Source: Stramenopiles sp. TOSAG23-3 (Eukaryota > Sar). From it: DNA of 19,421 bases. A program made the translations under genes and the position numbers. The notes under the pieces are model-generated. The model was not told where the DNA came from and made no database searches. It was given only the letters and a program-made list of their open reading frames with translations. Shown here piece by piece: positions 7,892-16,521 of this stretch. How positions within the stretch are numbered: the stretch's first letter is position 1; the number at the start of each line of letters is the position of its first letter. The stretch lies in contig LT642401.1 of the NCBI GenBank assembly GCA_900128585.1, positions 1 through 19,421 on the forward strand. Reading direction: 5' to 3'.

Positions 7892-10800
7892 ATGGCGAGA
7901 ACAAGACAACCGAGCTGGAGGAGGAGTTCCCGGCACGACAGGACAGCGGTTCGCGGGGAATCCTCCGCTTCCTCTTCCACCGCCGCTTCAGCCTCCACCA
8001 CCACCACCACCACCACCACCTCCACCTCCTCCTCCTCGAGGCGGTCCCGGAGGCGCGGGAAGAGCAACGAGGAGGAGGACGCAAAGGCCGCGGCGGAGGC
8101 CACGGAAGACGTGGACTGGGGCATGGAGTACTACGCCAAGCTCCTGAAGAGCGGCGCCGAGGTGTACGTTCGGGACACCCCCACTGTGAGGTGCAGAGAG
8201 GAAACGAGGCCGTTCGTGCAGAAGAAGGGTACCGTCCGGCACGCCCAAGGGAAGCAGGGGGCCAGCACCTTCTACACGGTAGAAATGGACGGGACGAAGG
8301 ACAAGATCGTCGTCCTCGGGAACTCCATCATCCCGCTCGACATTTCGAATACCCCGAAAAGCTTTGTCCCGGACAGCCTCGTGGAAACGCGGAAGAAGAG
8401 CGGGCGGAAGAAGAAAGAGAAGCGGGCCTCCCTGACCTCCTTTCCCGTCGGGGAGTGGGTAGGGAAGCAGGTCGTGTTCACCGAAGGCCGGTACATTGGC
8501 GAAAGCGCCTGGGTCCTGGGCCACGGGAGCGGCCTGGCCCACCTGATCATGGGGGATGACGACGACAAACGGTCGAACCCGCAGATCATCTCCCGGGTCC
8601 CGAGCCAGCTCATCGTCGAGCCAGAGGACGACAATGACGCGATCGAGCCGTTCGAACCGGCCCAATTCATGGGGAAAACCGGCACCGTCACGGACGGGTA
8701 CGGGGAGGGCCTGAAAGGCTTTGTGGCGGGGCACGGGAACGGGTACCTGCTGATCCAGCTCACGGGGGCAAAGAAGTACCCGCTGCTGAAGGTAATCTCG
8801 CAGTTCTCCCTGGACGGGGGCGACGAGGGCGGAAGGAATCGGGCGGCGGCGGCAAGCGGCCCTGCGGCCGACGGCGGGGCGAAGGGGGAAAAAAGAAAGC
8901 GAGGGGCGGAGGACAAGGCCGAGGACGGCGCCGCCGCCGGGGGCAAAAAGGCGAAAGTCGACGCCGGGGGCGCCGCCGGGGCGCCGGGCAAGACGGCCAA
9001 GGGGAAGAAGAAGAAAGGGAAGAAGTCCTCGAATGACGAGGACGACGACGAGGACGACGACGAGGACGACGAGGACGATGATAGCAGCGAGGACGACGAC
9101 GAGGAGGACAGCAGCGAGGAGGAGGAGGACGACGACTCGGAGGATGACAGCTCGTCGGAGGAGGAGTCCTCGTCCGACGAGGACTCCCCGGAGAAGCCCG
9201 CGAAAGGCAAACCTTCCCTCCGGGCCCGAAGGCGGACGCCCGGTGCCGCGGGGGACGGCGCGAGGAAGAGGCCCAATCCGCCGGGTCGGCCGGGGCGAAA
9301 GCCCAAGGCGTCCGCCGACAAGCCTGGAACGGAAAAGCAGCCCGCGCCCATCAAGGCAAAGACAGCCCGCGGCCGCGCCGCCAAAGAGCTTTCCACGGAC
9401 GGGAACGGCTCCCCGCTCAGCCCCGAGCGCCGGAAGGAGATGGAGCGGATCGCCAAGCGCGAGAAGGAGAAGATGAAAGCGAAGGAGAAAGTGCTGAAGG
9501 AGCAGGCGGTCAAGCGGAGCTCCCGGTCCACCAAGGGCCAGCGTTACGACCAGCGCACGTACCGCCAGGGATCGCACGCCCCGGTCGTCCCGTTGACGGA
9601 CCGCGACCGGGAGGACGCCGAGGCCGCCGCGCAGTTCTCGGCCCACGTTTCCCTGTACCACGACCGGGTGAGGAAGTACATGGAACGCGAAATTGAAAAG
9701 CAAAAGATATGCGGGCGGACGGACATCACGGACGCGCTGATGCGCTTGGAGCGCGAGTGGGCATGGGACGACGGTGACAGCGAGGACGACAGCTCCCCCA
9801 CGTACGAGTGGGAGCACGAGCGCACGTCCTCCATTTTCAACCTGGTGTCGGAGACCTTGTGCCCCGCGTGCAAGCAGCCGTTGAGCAGCGCCCAAGCCTC
9901 GTGCTGGAACGTGGCCTGCGTCCGGTGCCCCGTTTACTGCGACATCAAGGACCTGAACGCGGACGAGATCAAGCGCCTGCACGACGAGGCGAGGCGGCTT
10001 AGCATGTTCGAGACCGTCGCACCGGTGGCGTTCGTGGGCACCCCCGCATCGCTGCGACAGACCGACGACGAGTTTCAGCCGCTCCCGGCCCTGAGGGAGC
10101 TGCCCCAGCCCAAAGAGCCGGAAACGGAAGATCCAAACAAACGTGCCTCGCGCAGCACGGCTCCGAAGGAGGTAGAAGAAGAGCCACAGCTGACGTGGCG
10201 CCAAAAGCTGAACCACATGAGCAACATAGACTCTATCACCAGGCCCGTGTCATCGTACATTGAAATGATGAATTACGACGACGTCCGCGGGAGGCCCCGC
10301 TTCTACAATGCGGTGACGGGGTTCCAGAGCACGAAAGACGACGAGGGCATCACCCCCGCCGAGTACGAGCGCAGGCTGTACATGCCGGAGCTGCAGCGGC
10401 AAATGGCCTACGCTAAGGGGGCGCTGGAGCCTGTCGAGGAGGTCGACGACTCGTACGTAATCACCCAGTTCGAGACCGCAGCGAAGGACCCCTCGGGAAA
10501 GACCCCGCAGTTTATTAGAATAAAGCCACGGCCGAGGCTTCACCCGCTGGACGATTTGCGACGGCGCGTAGCGGAAGAAGAAGCCGAGGAGAAACGCCAC
10601 AAGTACGAGGAAGAAGAGCGGAAGATCGAGGAGGCCGCGTGGAGGGAAAAAAAAACCCGAGCGGCCGCGCGACTGAACGCCCCCCCTGCTGCGGCCCCAA
10701 GCGCAGACGCCCCCACCCCAAACGGTACCGTGGCGGAACCGGGGGCAGCGGTCGCCGTAGACAACAGTAGGAAAACTGCCTTAGAGGAATTAGGAAACCC

Positions 10801-10927
10801 AATGGAAATAGATGCGCCGGCTGTCGGCCAACCCCCTCTCCCCCCTGCCGCTGCTCCTGCCGCGCCTGTAGTACCTCCTTCTGAAAATGCAAATCCCGTA
10901 CCTGCTGCGCCTCCTCAGCAGTCATAA
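7892..10927 (+). CDS. Acidic, probably nuclear protein with SH3/KOW-like modules and AT-hook-like motif
   Basis: Family not recognised. I start at the ATG at 7892 (MARTRQPSW, in GGCATGGCG context), giving 1011 residues; the open frame further upstream has only a GTG and leader-like sequence. The N-terminus is low-complexity, with a Thr/Ser run at about 30-50. Three glycine-patterned beta modules lie near residues 105-150, 183-225 and 258-300. The third has the G-x2-G-x-V...G-x2-G-x-V pattern of KOW/SH3-like folds. Lysine-rich stretches precede an acidic Asp/Glu/Ser tract (382-431). An AT-hook-like GRPGRKPK sits at 465-472. A cysteine cluster follows (C657-x2-C660, C671, C676-x2-C679, C683), perhaps a zinc ribbon vaguely like that of RPA-interacting proteins. 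A long charged helix (about 885-930) precedes a Pro/Ala tail. This suggests a chromatin or transcription-associated protein by inference. Long antisense frames are GC-driven shadows. Confidence 0.85.
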   Translation: MARTRQPSWRRSSRHDRTAVRGESSASSSTAASASTTTTTTTTSTSSSSRRSRRRGKSNEEEDAKAAAEATEDVDWGMEYYAKLLKSGAEVYVRDTPTVRCREETRPFVQKKGTVRHAQGKQGASTFYTVEMDGTKDKIVVLGNSIIPLDISNTPKSFVPDSLVETRKKSGRKKKEKRASLTSFPVGEWVGKQVVFTEGRYIGESAWVLGHGSGLAHLIMGDDDDKRSNPQIISRVPSQLIVEPEDDNDAIEPFEPAQFMGKTGTVTDGYGEGLKGFVAGHGNGYLLIQLTGAKKYPLLKVISQFSLDGGDEGGRNRAAAASGPAADGGAKGEKRKRGAEDKAEDGAAAGGKKAKVDAGGAAGAPGKTAKGKKKKGKKSSNDEDDDEDDDEDDEDDDSSEDDDEEDSSEEEEDDDSEDDSSSEEESSSDEDSPEKPAKGKPSLRARRRTPGAAGDGARKRPNPPGRPGRKPKASADKPGTEKQPAPIKAKTARGRAAKELSTDGNGSPLSPERRKEMERIAKREKEKMKAKEKVLKEQAVKRSSRSTKGQRYDQRTYRQGSHAPVVPLTDRDREDAEAAAQFSAHVSLYHDRVRKYMEREIEKQKICGRTDITDALMRLEREWAWDDGDSEDDSSPTYEWEHERTSSIFNLVSETLCPACKQPLSSAQASCWNVACVRCPVYCDIKDLNADEIKRLHDEARRLSMFETVAPVAFVGTPASLRQTDDEFQPLPALRELPQPKEPETEDPNKRASRSTAPKEVEEEPQLTWRQKLNHMSNIDSITRPVSSYIEMMNYDDVRGRPRFYNAVTGFQSTKDDEGITPAEYERRLYMPELQRQMAYAKGALEPVEEVDDSYVITQFETAAKDPSGKTPQFIRIKPRPRLHPLDDLRRRVAEEEAEEKRHKYEEEERKIEEAAWREKKTRAAARLNAPPAAAPSADAPTPNGTVAEPGAAVAVDNSRKTALEELGNPMEIDAPAVGQPPLPPAAAPAAPVVPPSENANPVPAAPPQQS

Positions 10928-11095
10928 TATTTACCAATCTTTTTAGTAGTGTCTATCTAACTTATTACTATTGGGCATACAATTATTAATTACCAAAACT
11001 GTCCTAAACGGGGTTGGAGGAGAAAGGGATTACCATTAGGGTGGCTAGGCCTCCCCGAATGAAGCTAACAACAATTACATGTACACACACAATCT

Positions 11096-11223
11096 ATAAA
11101 AATAAATCATTTAAAATAACAGCCAATTTTCTTGTTTTAATAACAGCCAATTTTCTTGTTTAAAAAATGAGAGTCCTACTATATATAATTTGTTTAATTA
11201 TCATAAAAATAAATCATTTAAAA
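11096..11223. repeat. Local direct repeats
   Basis: The 21-nt sequence ATAAAAATAAATCATTTAAA plus one A occurs at 11096-11116 and again at 11203-11223. Between them lies the 24-bp tandem pair at 11115-11162. Confidence 0.85.
11114..11162 (+). repeat. 24-bp tandem duplication related to 5096-5120
   Basis: AATAACAGCCAATTTTCTTG followed by TTTT at 11115-11138 is repeated at 11139-11162 with one change at the last base. The first unit, with one extra A on the left, is the exact reverse complement of 5096-5120. Confidence 0.92.
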
Positions 11224-11779
11224 CCATCTTCTCCTCTCTCCTATACTTTTTTTTAGGTTTATAGATAGATATTTTATTAACATAGCTATATCATAGTACT
11301 CGTCTTCTCGTATTATAGGATTAATACTTCTTTTTATTTATTATTATACACCTTCTTGGATGGTGGCTTATAATAAAGCTATAATAATGTACAGCAAGTC
11401 ATCGTCACGTATTTTATTTAATCGACGAGGATGATTGAATAATCACACTTATTGGACTTATCCAATCCAATCCAATCCAATCTTTCTTTTATAAAAAGGC
11501 GGCAAACGAAGAATAAGAATAATAGATTGATCAGAGAGTGTAATAAAAGAGAGAGAGAGTTTATCTTATTGTACATTATTAGCTATTATATATATATAAT
11601 ATTGTATACTAAAATTATGATATCCCCTATGAATATTTGAAATCCATTCTCATTATATACGAGGAGTAGTGTACAGTGTAGAAGCTGTGGACATTTTGGG
11701 CAGCAAGAGGTATAATAACACACAATGAAGAAAAAATAATAATAATAATAATAAAAAAAAAAAAAGGAAAAAAAGTAGT

Positions 11780-11820
11780 CTTCTTTCTTCTTCTTCTTTC
11801 TTCTTCTTCTTCTTCTTCTT
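11780..11820. repeat. TTC microsatellite next to the left 82-bp repeat
   Basis: An almost pure TTC/TTTC run ends exactly where the left copy of the 82-bp repeat becomes unique sequence (CTACTAATATT). The repeat match includes its last seven bases. Confidence 0.9.
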
Positions 11821-11895
11821 CTACTAATATTTTTTTATGTCTACGCCGGTACGTACGGGTACCGTACAGGTACGTACCGTTGTTAAATGATCAAA
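11814..11895 (+). repeat. 82-bp inverted repeat, left copy
   Basis: I compared this segment base by base with the reverse complement of 17813-17894 and found no mismatch. It contains a perfect 10-bp stem, CGGTACGTAC (11847-11856) with GTACGTACCG (11870-11879), around a 13-nt loop. It ends 216 bp before the EXO1 start codon and reads toward EXO1. It also contains CAGGTACGT, which resembles a splice donor. Confidence 0.97.
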
Positions 11896-12111
11896 TAAAT
11901 CATATAAAGAAGAAGATGGGTATATCTATCTGTATCTGTACACGGACGGTGTATGGTAACCACGGTGGTTTCAATGCATTTAATTCACTTTTAAATTTGG
12001 TTTAGGATATAAAGAGACTTAGTTTTGAAATCGTTGATTGTTCAAATATCTAGGTCTGGTCTATCGCCGACAAGTGTTATACCGTAGCCAGTACCTACTG
12101 TGGTGGAAGAT

Positions 12112-14049
12112 ATGGGGGTAGACGGTTTGTTGAAAGCGTTGCAGCCTATTGCAGCAAAACAAACGCACGTCAGGGGTTACAAAGGGAAACGTGTAGCGAT
12201 AGACGGGTATACATGGCTTCACAAAGCCTCGTACGGTTGTGCGGCGGACGTGGTGCTGAAGACGTCTTTTTCAAAGAATAGGTGGGGGAGGTACCCTTCC
12301 TTTGTAGAGTATTGTTTGCACCGACTGCGCCTGCTGAAACACTTTGGTGCACATCCAGTTATGATTTTTGACGGAGGGAAACTCGTTGCGAAACGGGACG
12401 TTGAGGGAAAGCGTGATGACAAGAGGTCAGCAGAGGAAGAGAAGGGCAAACGTCTCATCAACGAAGCGCGGAGGTACGGCAAGGATTCTGGGAAACGGAA
12501 GAGTCTGTACAACGAGGCCAGAAACCATTTTCAGCACGCTGTCCGGGTCACCCCGGCAGTGATGGCGATAACCCTGGAGGCCTTGAGAGAGAACAATTTC
12601 GAGTTTATTATTGCCCCCTACGAGGCGGATGCCCAGTTGGCCTTCGAGCTGAAAAGCAGGAAGAATTGCGATGTCATTATATCTGAAGACAGCGACTGCA
12701 TTGTTTATTCCTTGGCCGCCGGCATAACGTCCGGGAAAATTCTCTTCAAGATGGACAAATATGGAAACGGGGTCGAAATTGACCTTGGGACGCTGTTTCA
12801 ACGGACGACCGTGAGCCTGCCCCAACCCCAAAACACAAAAGGCAAGGGGAAGAAGAAAAAGGGGGACTTCTTCACCCAAAATTTGCACTTGATGACCCCT
12901 GAAATGTTCTTGCAAATGTCGGTAATGGCCGGCTGCGACTACGCGGACAGCATCAAAGGAATCGGGATCAAAAAGGCCCAAGTCCTGGTTCTAAAGTTCG
13001 CAAAATCCAAGGACGAAGATCGGATCGCGGACATATTGAATCACATAGAAAAGAACGACAAGAAGAAGGTGATCACGGCCGGTTATGAAGATGTGGTGAA
13101 CAATGCAATCCTAACTTTTAAGCACCACTGGGTTTGTGATAGAAAAAATATGCTCATGGTAAACCTGAACCCGGTCTCAAACCCGGGCCAGCTGGAACAT
13201 GTTATCGGAAAGAAATTCTCCGAGGATATCTTTTCGTCAATAGCACGGGGCTACATTCATCCCCGGACTTTGAAACCGTACCCTTCGGGCCCGGGCGGTG
13301 GTGGGGCAGAGAGGGGTCTACGGTTTGGAAAATCTTCTGCGGCGAAAAGTAATCGCGCAGGGGGTTCAGGCAGCTCCTTCAATTTAAAACGAATGTTTGC
13401 CAGGCAGCCTACCGTGCCTGCCGCCAAAAAGACTACTGCAAGGGAAAGTCGTAATGCGCACGAGGCCTCCGTCTCCCCGTCAACAAGTGGTAACGCCAAG
13501 TCGTTGGTGGATTCACCGTCGCAGGCAACAACCACATCTCGCCCCGCCAAAGGAAACACTCAAGGGGGTCAAGGATTTGCAATAGATGGCCTAGTATATC
13601 TCCTTGCCCCATCGCCGAGAGGCAAAGACGACGTGGAGGGTGTTCCCACCTTGTCGACCCCTGCAACGCTCACTGTAGCAGGGGTGCTCACGCCTTCTGC
13701 TCGACCAGGAAGTATGAACCAACTTCCCGTGCTGACCCAGCCAACCATGCGAAAAATTTCGAAAGAAAAAATCTCTGCGGCACAAGGAAAGGCCATTGGT
13801 GGGTCGTTTAACACGTCTATAAACCAAACGGCACATGAAGTTAAAAACAGTATCGGAGGTTCGAAACTTAACCCGTTCAAAAAGCAACTCCCAGCTGCTA
13901 GAAAACGGAAATCGATCATGCAGGACCGTGGTGGTGGTTTAAAAAAACAGAGAAACGGAAGACAGCGAAAAAACGGGTCGGGCAAGAGCAAACACCACAC
14001 TGGTGGGGCAAAATTTGCTTCCATAACGTCTTTCTTTGCCAAGAAGTAA
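12112..14049 (+). CDS. EXO1: Exonuclease 1 (EXO1), RAD2/FEN1 family
   Basis: A 645-residue 5'-3' exonuclease and flap nuclease of mismatch repair and DNA-end resection, acting in the nucleus. The ATG at 12112 gives the MGVDGLLKAL start typical of EXO1; upstream in-frame codons are GTG. The catalytic acidic residues are present: D31 (AIDGYTWLHKA), D87 (FDGG), E171 and D173 (YEADAQLA), D193 and D195 (SEDSD), and D276 (GCDY). The helix-two-turn-helix segment SIKGIGIKKA covers 280-289. KMDKYGNGVEID (213-224) is also EXO1-like. A lysine-rich insert at about 231-256 is longer than in human EXO1. The region after about 390 is disordered and basic. The last residues, ITSFFAKK, resemble a PCNA-binding PIP box lacking the usual leading Gln. 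It is a single exon. The next gene is co-directional, 445 bp away. Confidence 0.95.
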   Translation: MGVDGLLKALQPIAAKQTHVRGYKGKRVAIDGYTWLHKASYGCAADVVLKTSFSKNRWGRYPSFVEYCLHRLRLLKHFGAHPVMIFDGGKLVAKRDVEGKRDDKRSAEEEKGKRLINEARRYGKDSGKRKSLYNEARNHFQHAVRVTPAVMAITLEALRENNFEFIIAPYEADAQLAFELKSRKNCDVIISEDSDCIVYSLAAGITSGKILFKMDKYGNGVEIDLGTLFQRTTVSLPQPQNTKGKGKKKKGDFFTQNLHLMTPEMFLQMSVMAGCDYADSIKGIGIKKAQVLVLKFAKSKDEDRIADILNHIEKNDKKKVITAGYEDVVNNAILTFKHHWVCDRKNMLMVNLNPVSNPGQLEHVIGKKFSEDIFSSIARGYIHPRTLKPYPSGPGGGGAERGLRFGKSSAAKSNRAGGSGSSFNLKRMFARQPTVPAAKKTTARESRNAHEASVSPSTSGNAKSLVDSPSQATTTSRPAKGNTQGGQGFAIDGLVYLLAPSPRGKDDVEGVPTLSTPATLTVAGVLTPSARPGSMNQLPVLTQPTMRKISKEKISAAQGKAIGGSFNTSINQTAHEVKNSIGGSKLNPFKKQLPAARKRKSIMQDRGGGLKKQRNGRQRKNGSGKSKHHTGGAKFASITSFFAKK

Positions 14050-14494
14050 AAGTTAAAAACATTGCATGCGTGCGCGTTCATTTTCCCCCTCTAAAATAGT
14101 AGAGAGACACTTATATTTCGGTGCATGTGCGTGGTACCTACCGTATTACCTACCAGGCAGGATGGGTAACTTACATGATCTTCTTTCTATCCTACTATAT
14201 TTTTTATTTTTTTTTCATTTTACTTTTTTTACTACACAGTAGTAAGAAGTTCCGGTATTAATATTTAAAAGGTAGGAGGAGGAGGACACCGTATTTTTTT
14301 TATTATAAAAAATAAATAGTTGTTTTATTTATTACAACAATTTCAAAAAAAATACCAAGGTAGAAGACTTTACAAAATATGCAAGGTAATTGTTGTCATG
14401 GATGTTGACATTTTTAGTTCATATTATCAACTTTCGCCAGATGATATCAGACTGGTCGCCATCAAAAAGGAGATAGCTTTTTGCTTTGCAAAAC
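14050..14494. other. Intergenic region between EXO1 and the glycosyltransferase gene
   Basis: AT-rich spacer with T-rich runs near 14205-14235 and a GGTACC/CCTACC-rich patch at 14132-14157. It should contain the EXO1 3' UTR and the promoter of the next gene. An out-of-frame ATG at 14399 opens a short upstream frame. No RNA gene was seen. Confidence 0.55.
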
Positions 14495-16396
14495 ATGTTT
14501 GGGCGCATTTGCCCTGCGGTTTCCTGTTTGTACATTGCTTTGCTGGTACAGGTACCTTTTGGGTCTCCCCTGCGCGGTGGAATTGAGGGTGGTGCCCCAA
14601 ACCTTAAGATTCTGTCTCCCCCTTTGTATTCGTTCGTCAGTTTGTCCGGAAAACAGATTGACGGAAACGTAGGAACCGAGATAAAAATAAAATACTTGAT
14701 CAAGAACTTTCTCGTCCCAACCGAGGGTGTCATTTGTATCACACCGGACTCTCTCGATCACTCCAGTTCGTCCAGCATTTTTGTCGACGATGAACAGGTC
14801 GCAAAAAGTGGGATTGTCCGCTTGTCAAATGTGCAGGCGGGCACGCATATGATCCGTTTTGACATGCTTGCCCACGTTATCACAAACAAAGGAAAAACAG
14901 GGTACCAGTCACTGGGGCACGCGTTTGCGATTTTTGAAGTGATACCCAGCGCCGTTCCTCGTTTTTACCCACCCGTGCCCCGCCTTTCACTTCCCATCTC
15001 GCCAGGTGAAGAGTGCACAGGCGCGAATTTCATTCAACAGGAGATCCGGGAAAACGACCAAATGTCAAACTGGTTTCGGAGCCTGCCATCGTTTTCTTGC
15101 ATGCGGGTGCTATGGAGGAACCAGAACCCGAAGAAAAAGATAAAGATTGCGTACGTCGGCACTTTCTCGCTTGACGGGCAGAAAACGATATGGATCGAGC
15201 AGTGGAAGAAACTGCCCAAGGACTTGTTTGAAATTACATACTACTGTTTTGCACAGCAGAAGGATACACCGGCGCCTATGTTGCCTATATTAGACGAGCT
15301 GGGTATAAACGTCATCATTACGGAGTTGTACTCTATATCCAGGAATACTTACAACAGCGAACAGTTCCCCCAGAACTTGCTTGCACTCCTAAACGAGGTG
15401 TTTGAACGTGCGATGCAGGCGGCACCGGGGGACGCTACGGAAGAGGACCGGAGGGATGTGCTGCGTGCTACAATGAGCCAACACTCTCAGGAGGGCGTGC
15501 GGCTGTTTCACAGCATTTTCATTAGTAACCTAGAGGGGAACGACCTGCTGATCTTCGCCAACTCCCGCACAACGAATGATCTGCTGCTAATAGAAGCTGC
15601 CAGAATGGCCAATGTCCCGGCTAGAATAATGGACCTCCCAAATTTGTATCCTGTAGTAAGACATGACCAAGCGATCACAGCGTTTGTTGCACCGTCATAT
15701 TTTGTCAAGGGCCATTTCAGCACCAAGCATCTTAATGGTCCATGCATTGTCATCAACCCAGGTGTACCAACCACCCTTCCCGCGGGGCGAAAGAGATCGA
15801 ATTTAGGAGACGACACGTTGACAGCGAACGTGGGCTTTATTGGTAGAATGCAGCCTGAAAAATCCCCAGGGATATTTTTGTACGCCGCCAAAATCCTGAA
15901 CAGACGTTTGAAAAGGCAGGGCCTGGGAAGAGCGAGATTCTTTATGATTGGTGACGGGGAGCTCCGGAAGGGGATGGAGATTATTGCGCGGGACATTGGT
16001 CTAGGGCAAGATGAGGTAACATTTTTGGGTTGGGTCGATCATGATAGGATGTCAGAAGTTTTGGATAGCCTTGATGTTGTAGTTCAGACGTCTCTGCGCG
16101 ACTCTGAAACTTTCGGTATTTCAAATATTGAAGCAATGGGTCGTGGTATTCCCGTAATATCATTTGGTATAGGCGGCAGTTTAGAGTACAGCTTAAATGG
16201 AACGACCGGGTACGTGGTAGACAAACCAGCGCCGTCCGATGTGGCGGTTTCTTTGCAACGACTCCTCACGGATGCTAATTTGTACGAAAAAATGAGTGAA
16301 GCGTCAGTAAATTTGGTAAAATCTCGTTTTCTAATGGACCACATGGTGGAAAAGTACATGCAGTTGTATATCGGCTTATTGCTAAATGTACACTGA
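14495..16396 (+). CDS. GT4-type (GT-B) glycosyltransferase with signal sequence
   Basis: A 633-residue protein from the ATG at 14495; an in-frame TAG lies just upstream (14474). The first about 25 residues (MFGRICPAVSCLYIALLVQV) look like a signal peptide or type II anchor, implying the secretory pathway. Residues about 40-160 form an unassigned, beta-rich-looking segment. The C-terminal half has the GT-B nucleotide-sugar-binding domain of family GT4: VGFIGRMQPEKSPG (446-459), FMIGDGELRKGMEI, VTFLGWVDHDRMSEVL, and the E-x7-E motif ETFGISNIE at 538-546. It should transfer a sugar from a nucleotide-sugar donor, with retention of configuration as in GT4 generally. Donor and acceptor cannot be told from sequence. 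Its 3' end faces the coiled-coil gene 125 bp away. A cell-wall, extracellular polysaccharide or protein-glycan role is inference. Confidence 0.9.
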   Translation: MFGRICPAVSCLYIALLVQVPFGSPLRGGIEGGAPNLKILSPPLYSFVSLSGKQIDGNVGTEIKIKYLIKNFLVPTEGVICITPDSLDHSSSSSIFVDDEQVAKSGIVRLSNVQAGTHMIRFDMLAHVITNKGKTGYQSLGHAFAIFEVIPSAVPRFYPPVPRLSLPISPGEECTGANFIQQEIRENDQMSNWFRSLPSFSCMRVLWRNQNPKKKIKIAYVGTFSLDGQKTIWIEQWKKLPKDLFEITYYCFAQQKDTPAPMLPILDELGINVIITELYSISRNTYNSEQFPQNLLALLNEVFERAMQAAPGDATEEDRRDVLRATMSQHSQEGVRLFHSIFISNLEGNDLLIFANSRTTNDLLLIEAARMANVPARIMDLPNLYPVVRHDQAITAFVAPSYFVKGHFSTKHLNGPCIVINPGVPTTLPAGRKRSNLGDDTLTANVGFIGRMQPEKSPGIFLYAAKILNRRLKRQGLGRARFFMIGDGELRKGMEIIARDIGLGQDEVTFLGWVDHDRMSEVLDSLDVVVQTSLRDSETFGISNIEAMGRGIPVISFGIGGSLEYSLNGTTGYVVDKPAPSDVAVSLQRLLTDANLYEKMSEASVNLVKSRFLMDHMVEKYMQLYIGLLLNVH

Positions 16397-16521
16397 GTTT
16401 TTGTTGCAATATAGTCTGAGGAAAAGAGTCGCCGTGCTTTCATTTTGTTATTTGTCCAGTCTCTTCTCCGATCACTAAAAAGTAAAGTGTTGACTGACCA
16501 TTATTTTTCGACGTATAATTG

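Larger units (their letters stand above)
10928..12111. other. AT-rich intergenic region with short repeats and one 82-bp repeat copy
   Basis: The first part should be the 3' UTR of the acidic-protein gene. It contains two 21-bp direct copies (11096-11116, 11203-11223) and a 24-bp tandem duplication (11115-11162). The second part contains A-rich and CTT runs, the left copy of the 82-bp inverted repeat (11814-11895) and the EXO1 leader. No convincing protein or RNA gene was seen; a 62-codon frame at 11452-11640 looks like AT-rich noise. Confidence 0.6.

Noticed and set aside
7988-10216. Very long minus-strand frame (742 codons) opposite the acidic-protein gene, and a second one at 8272-9534
   Set aside because: Both are GC-driven antisense shadows. 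The plus strand has the better start, nuclear-type motifs and expected domain-like patterning.
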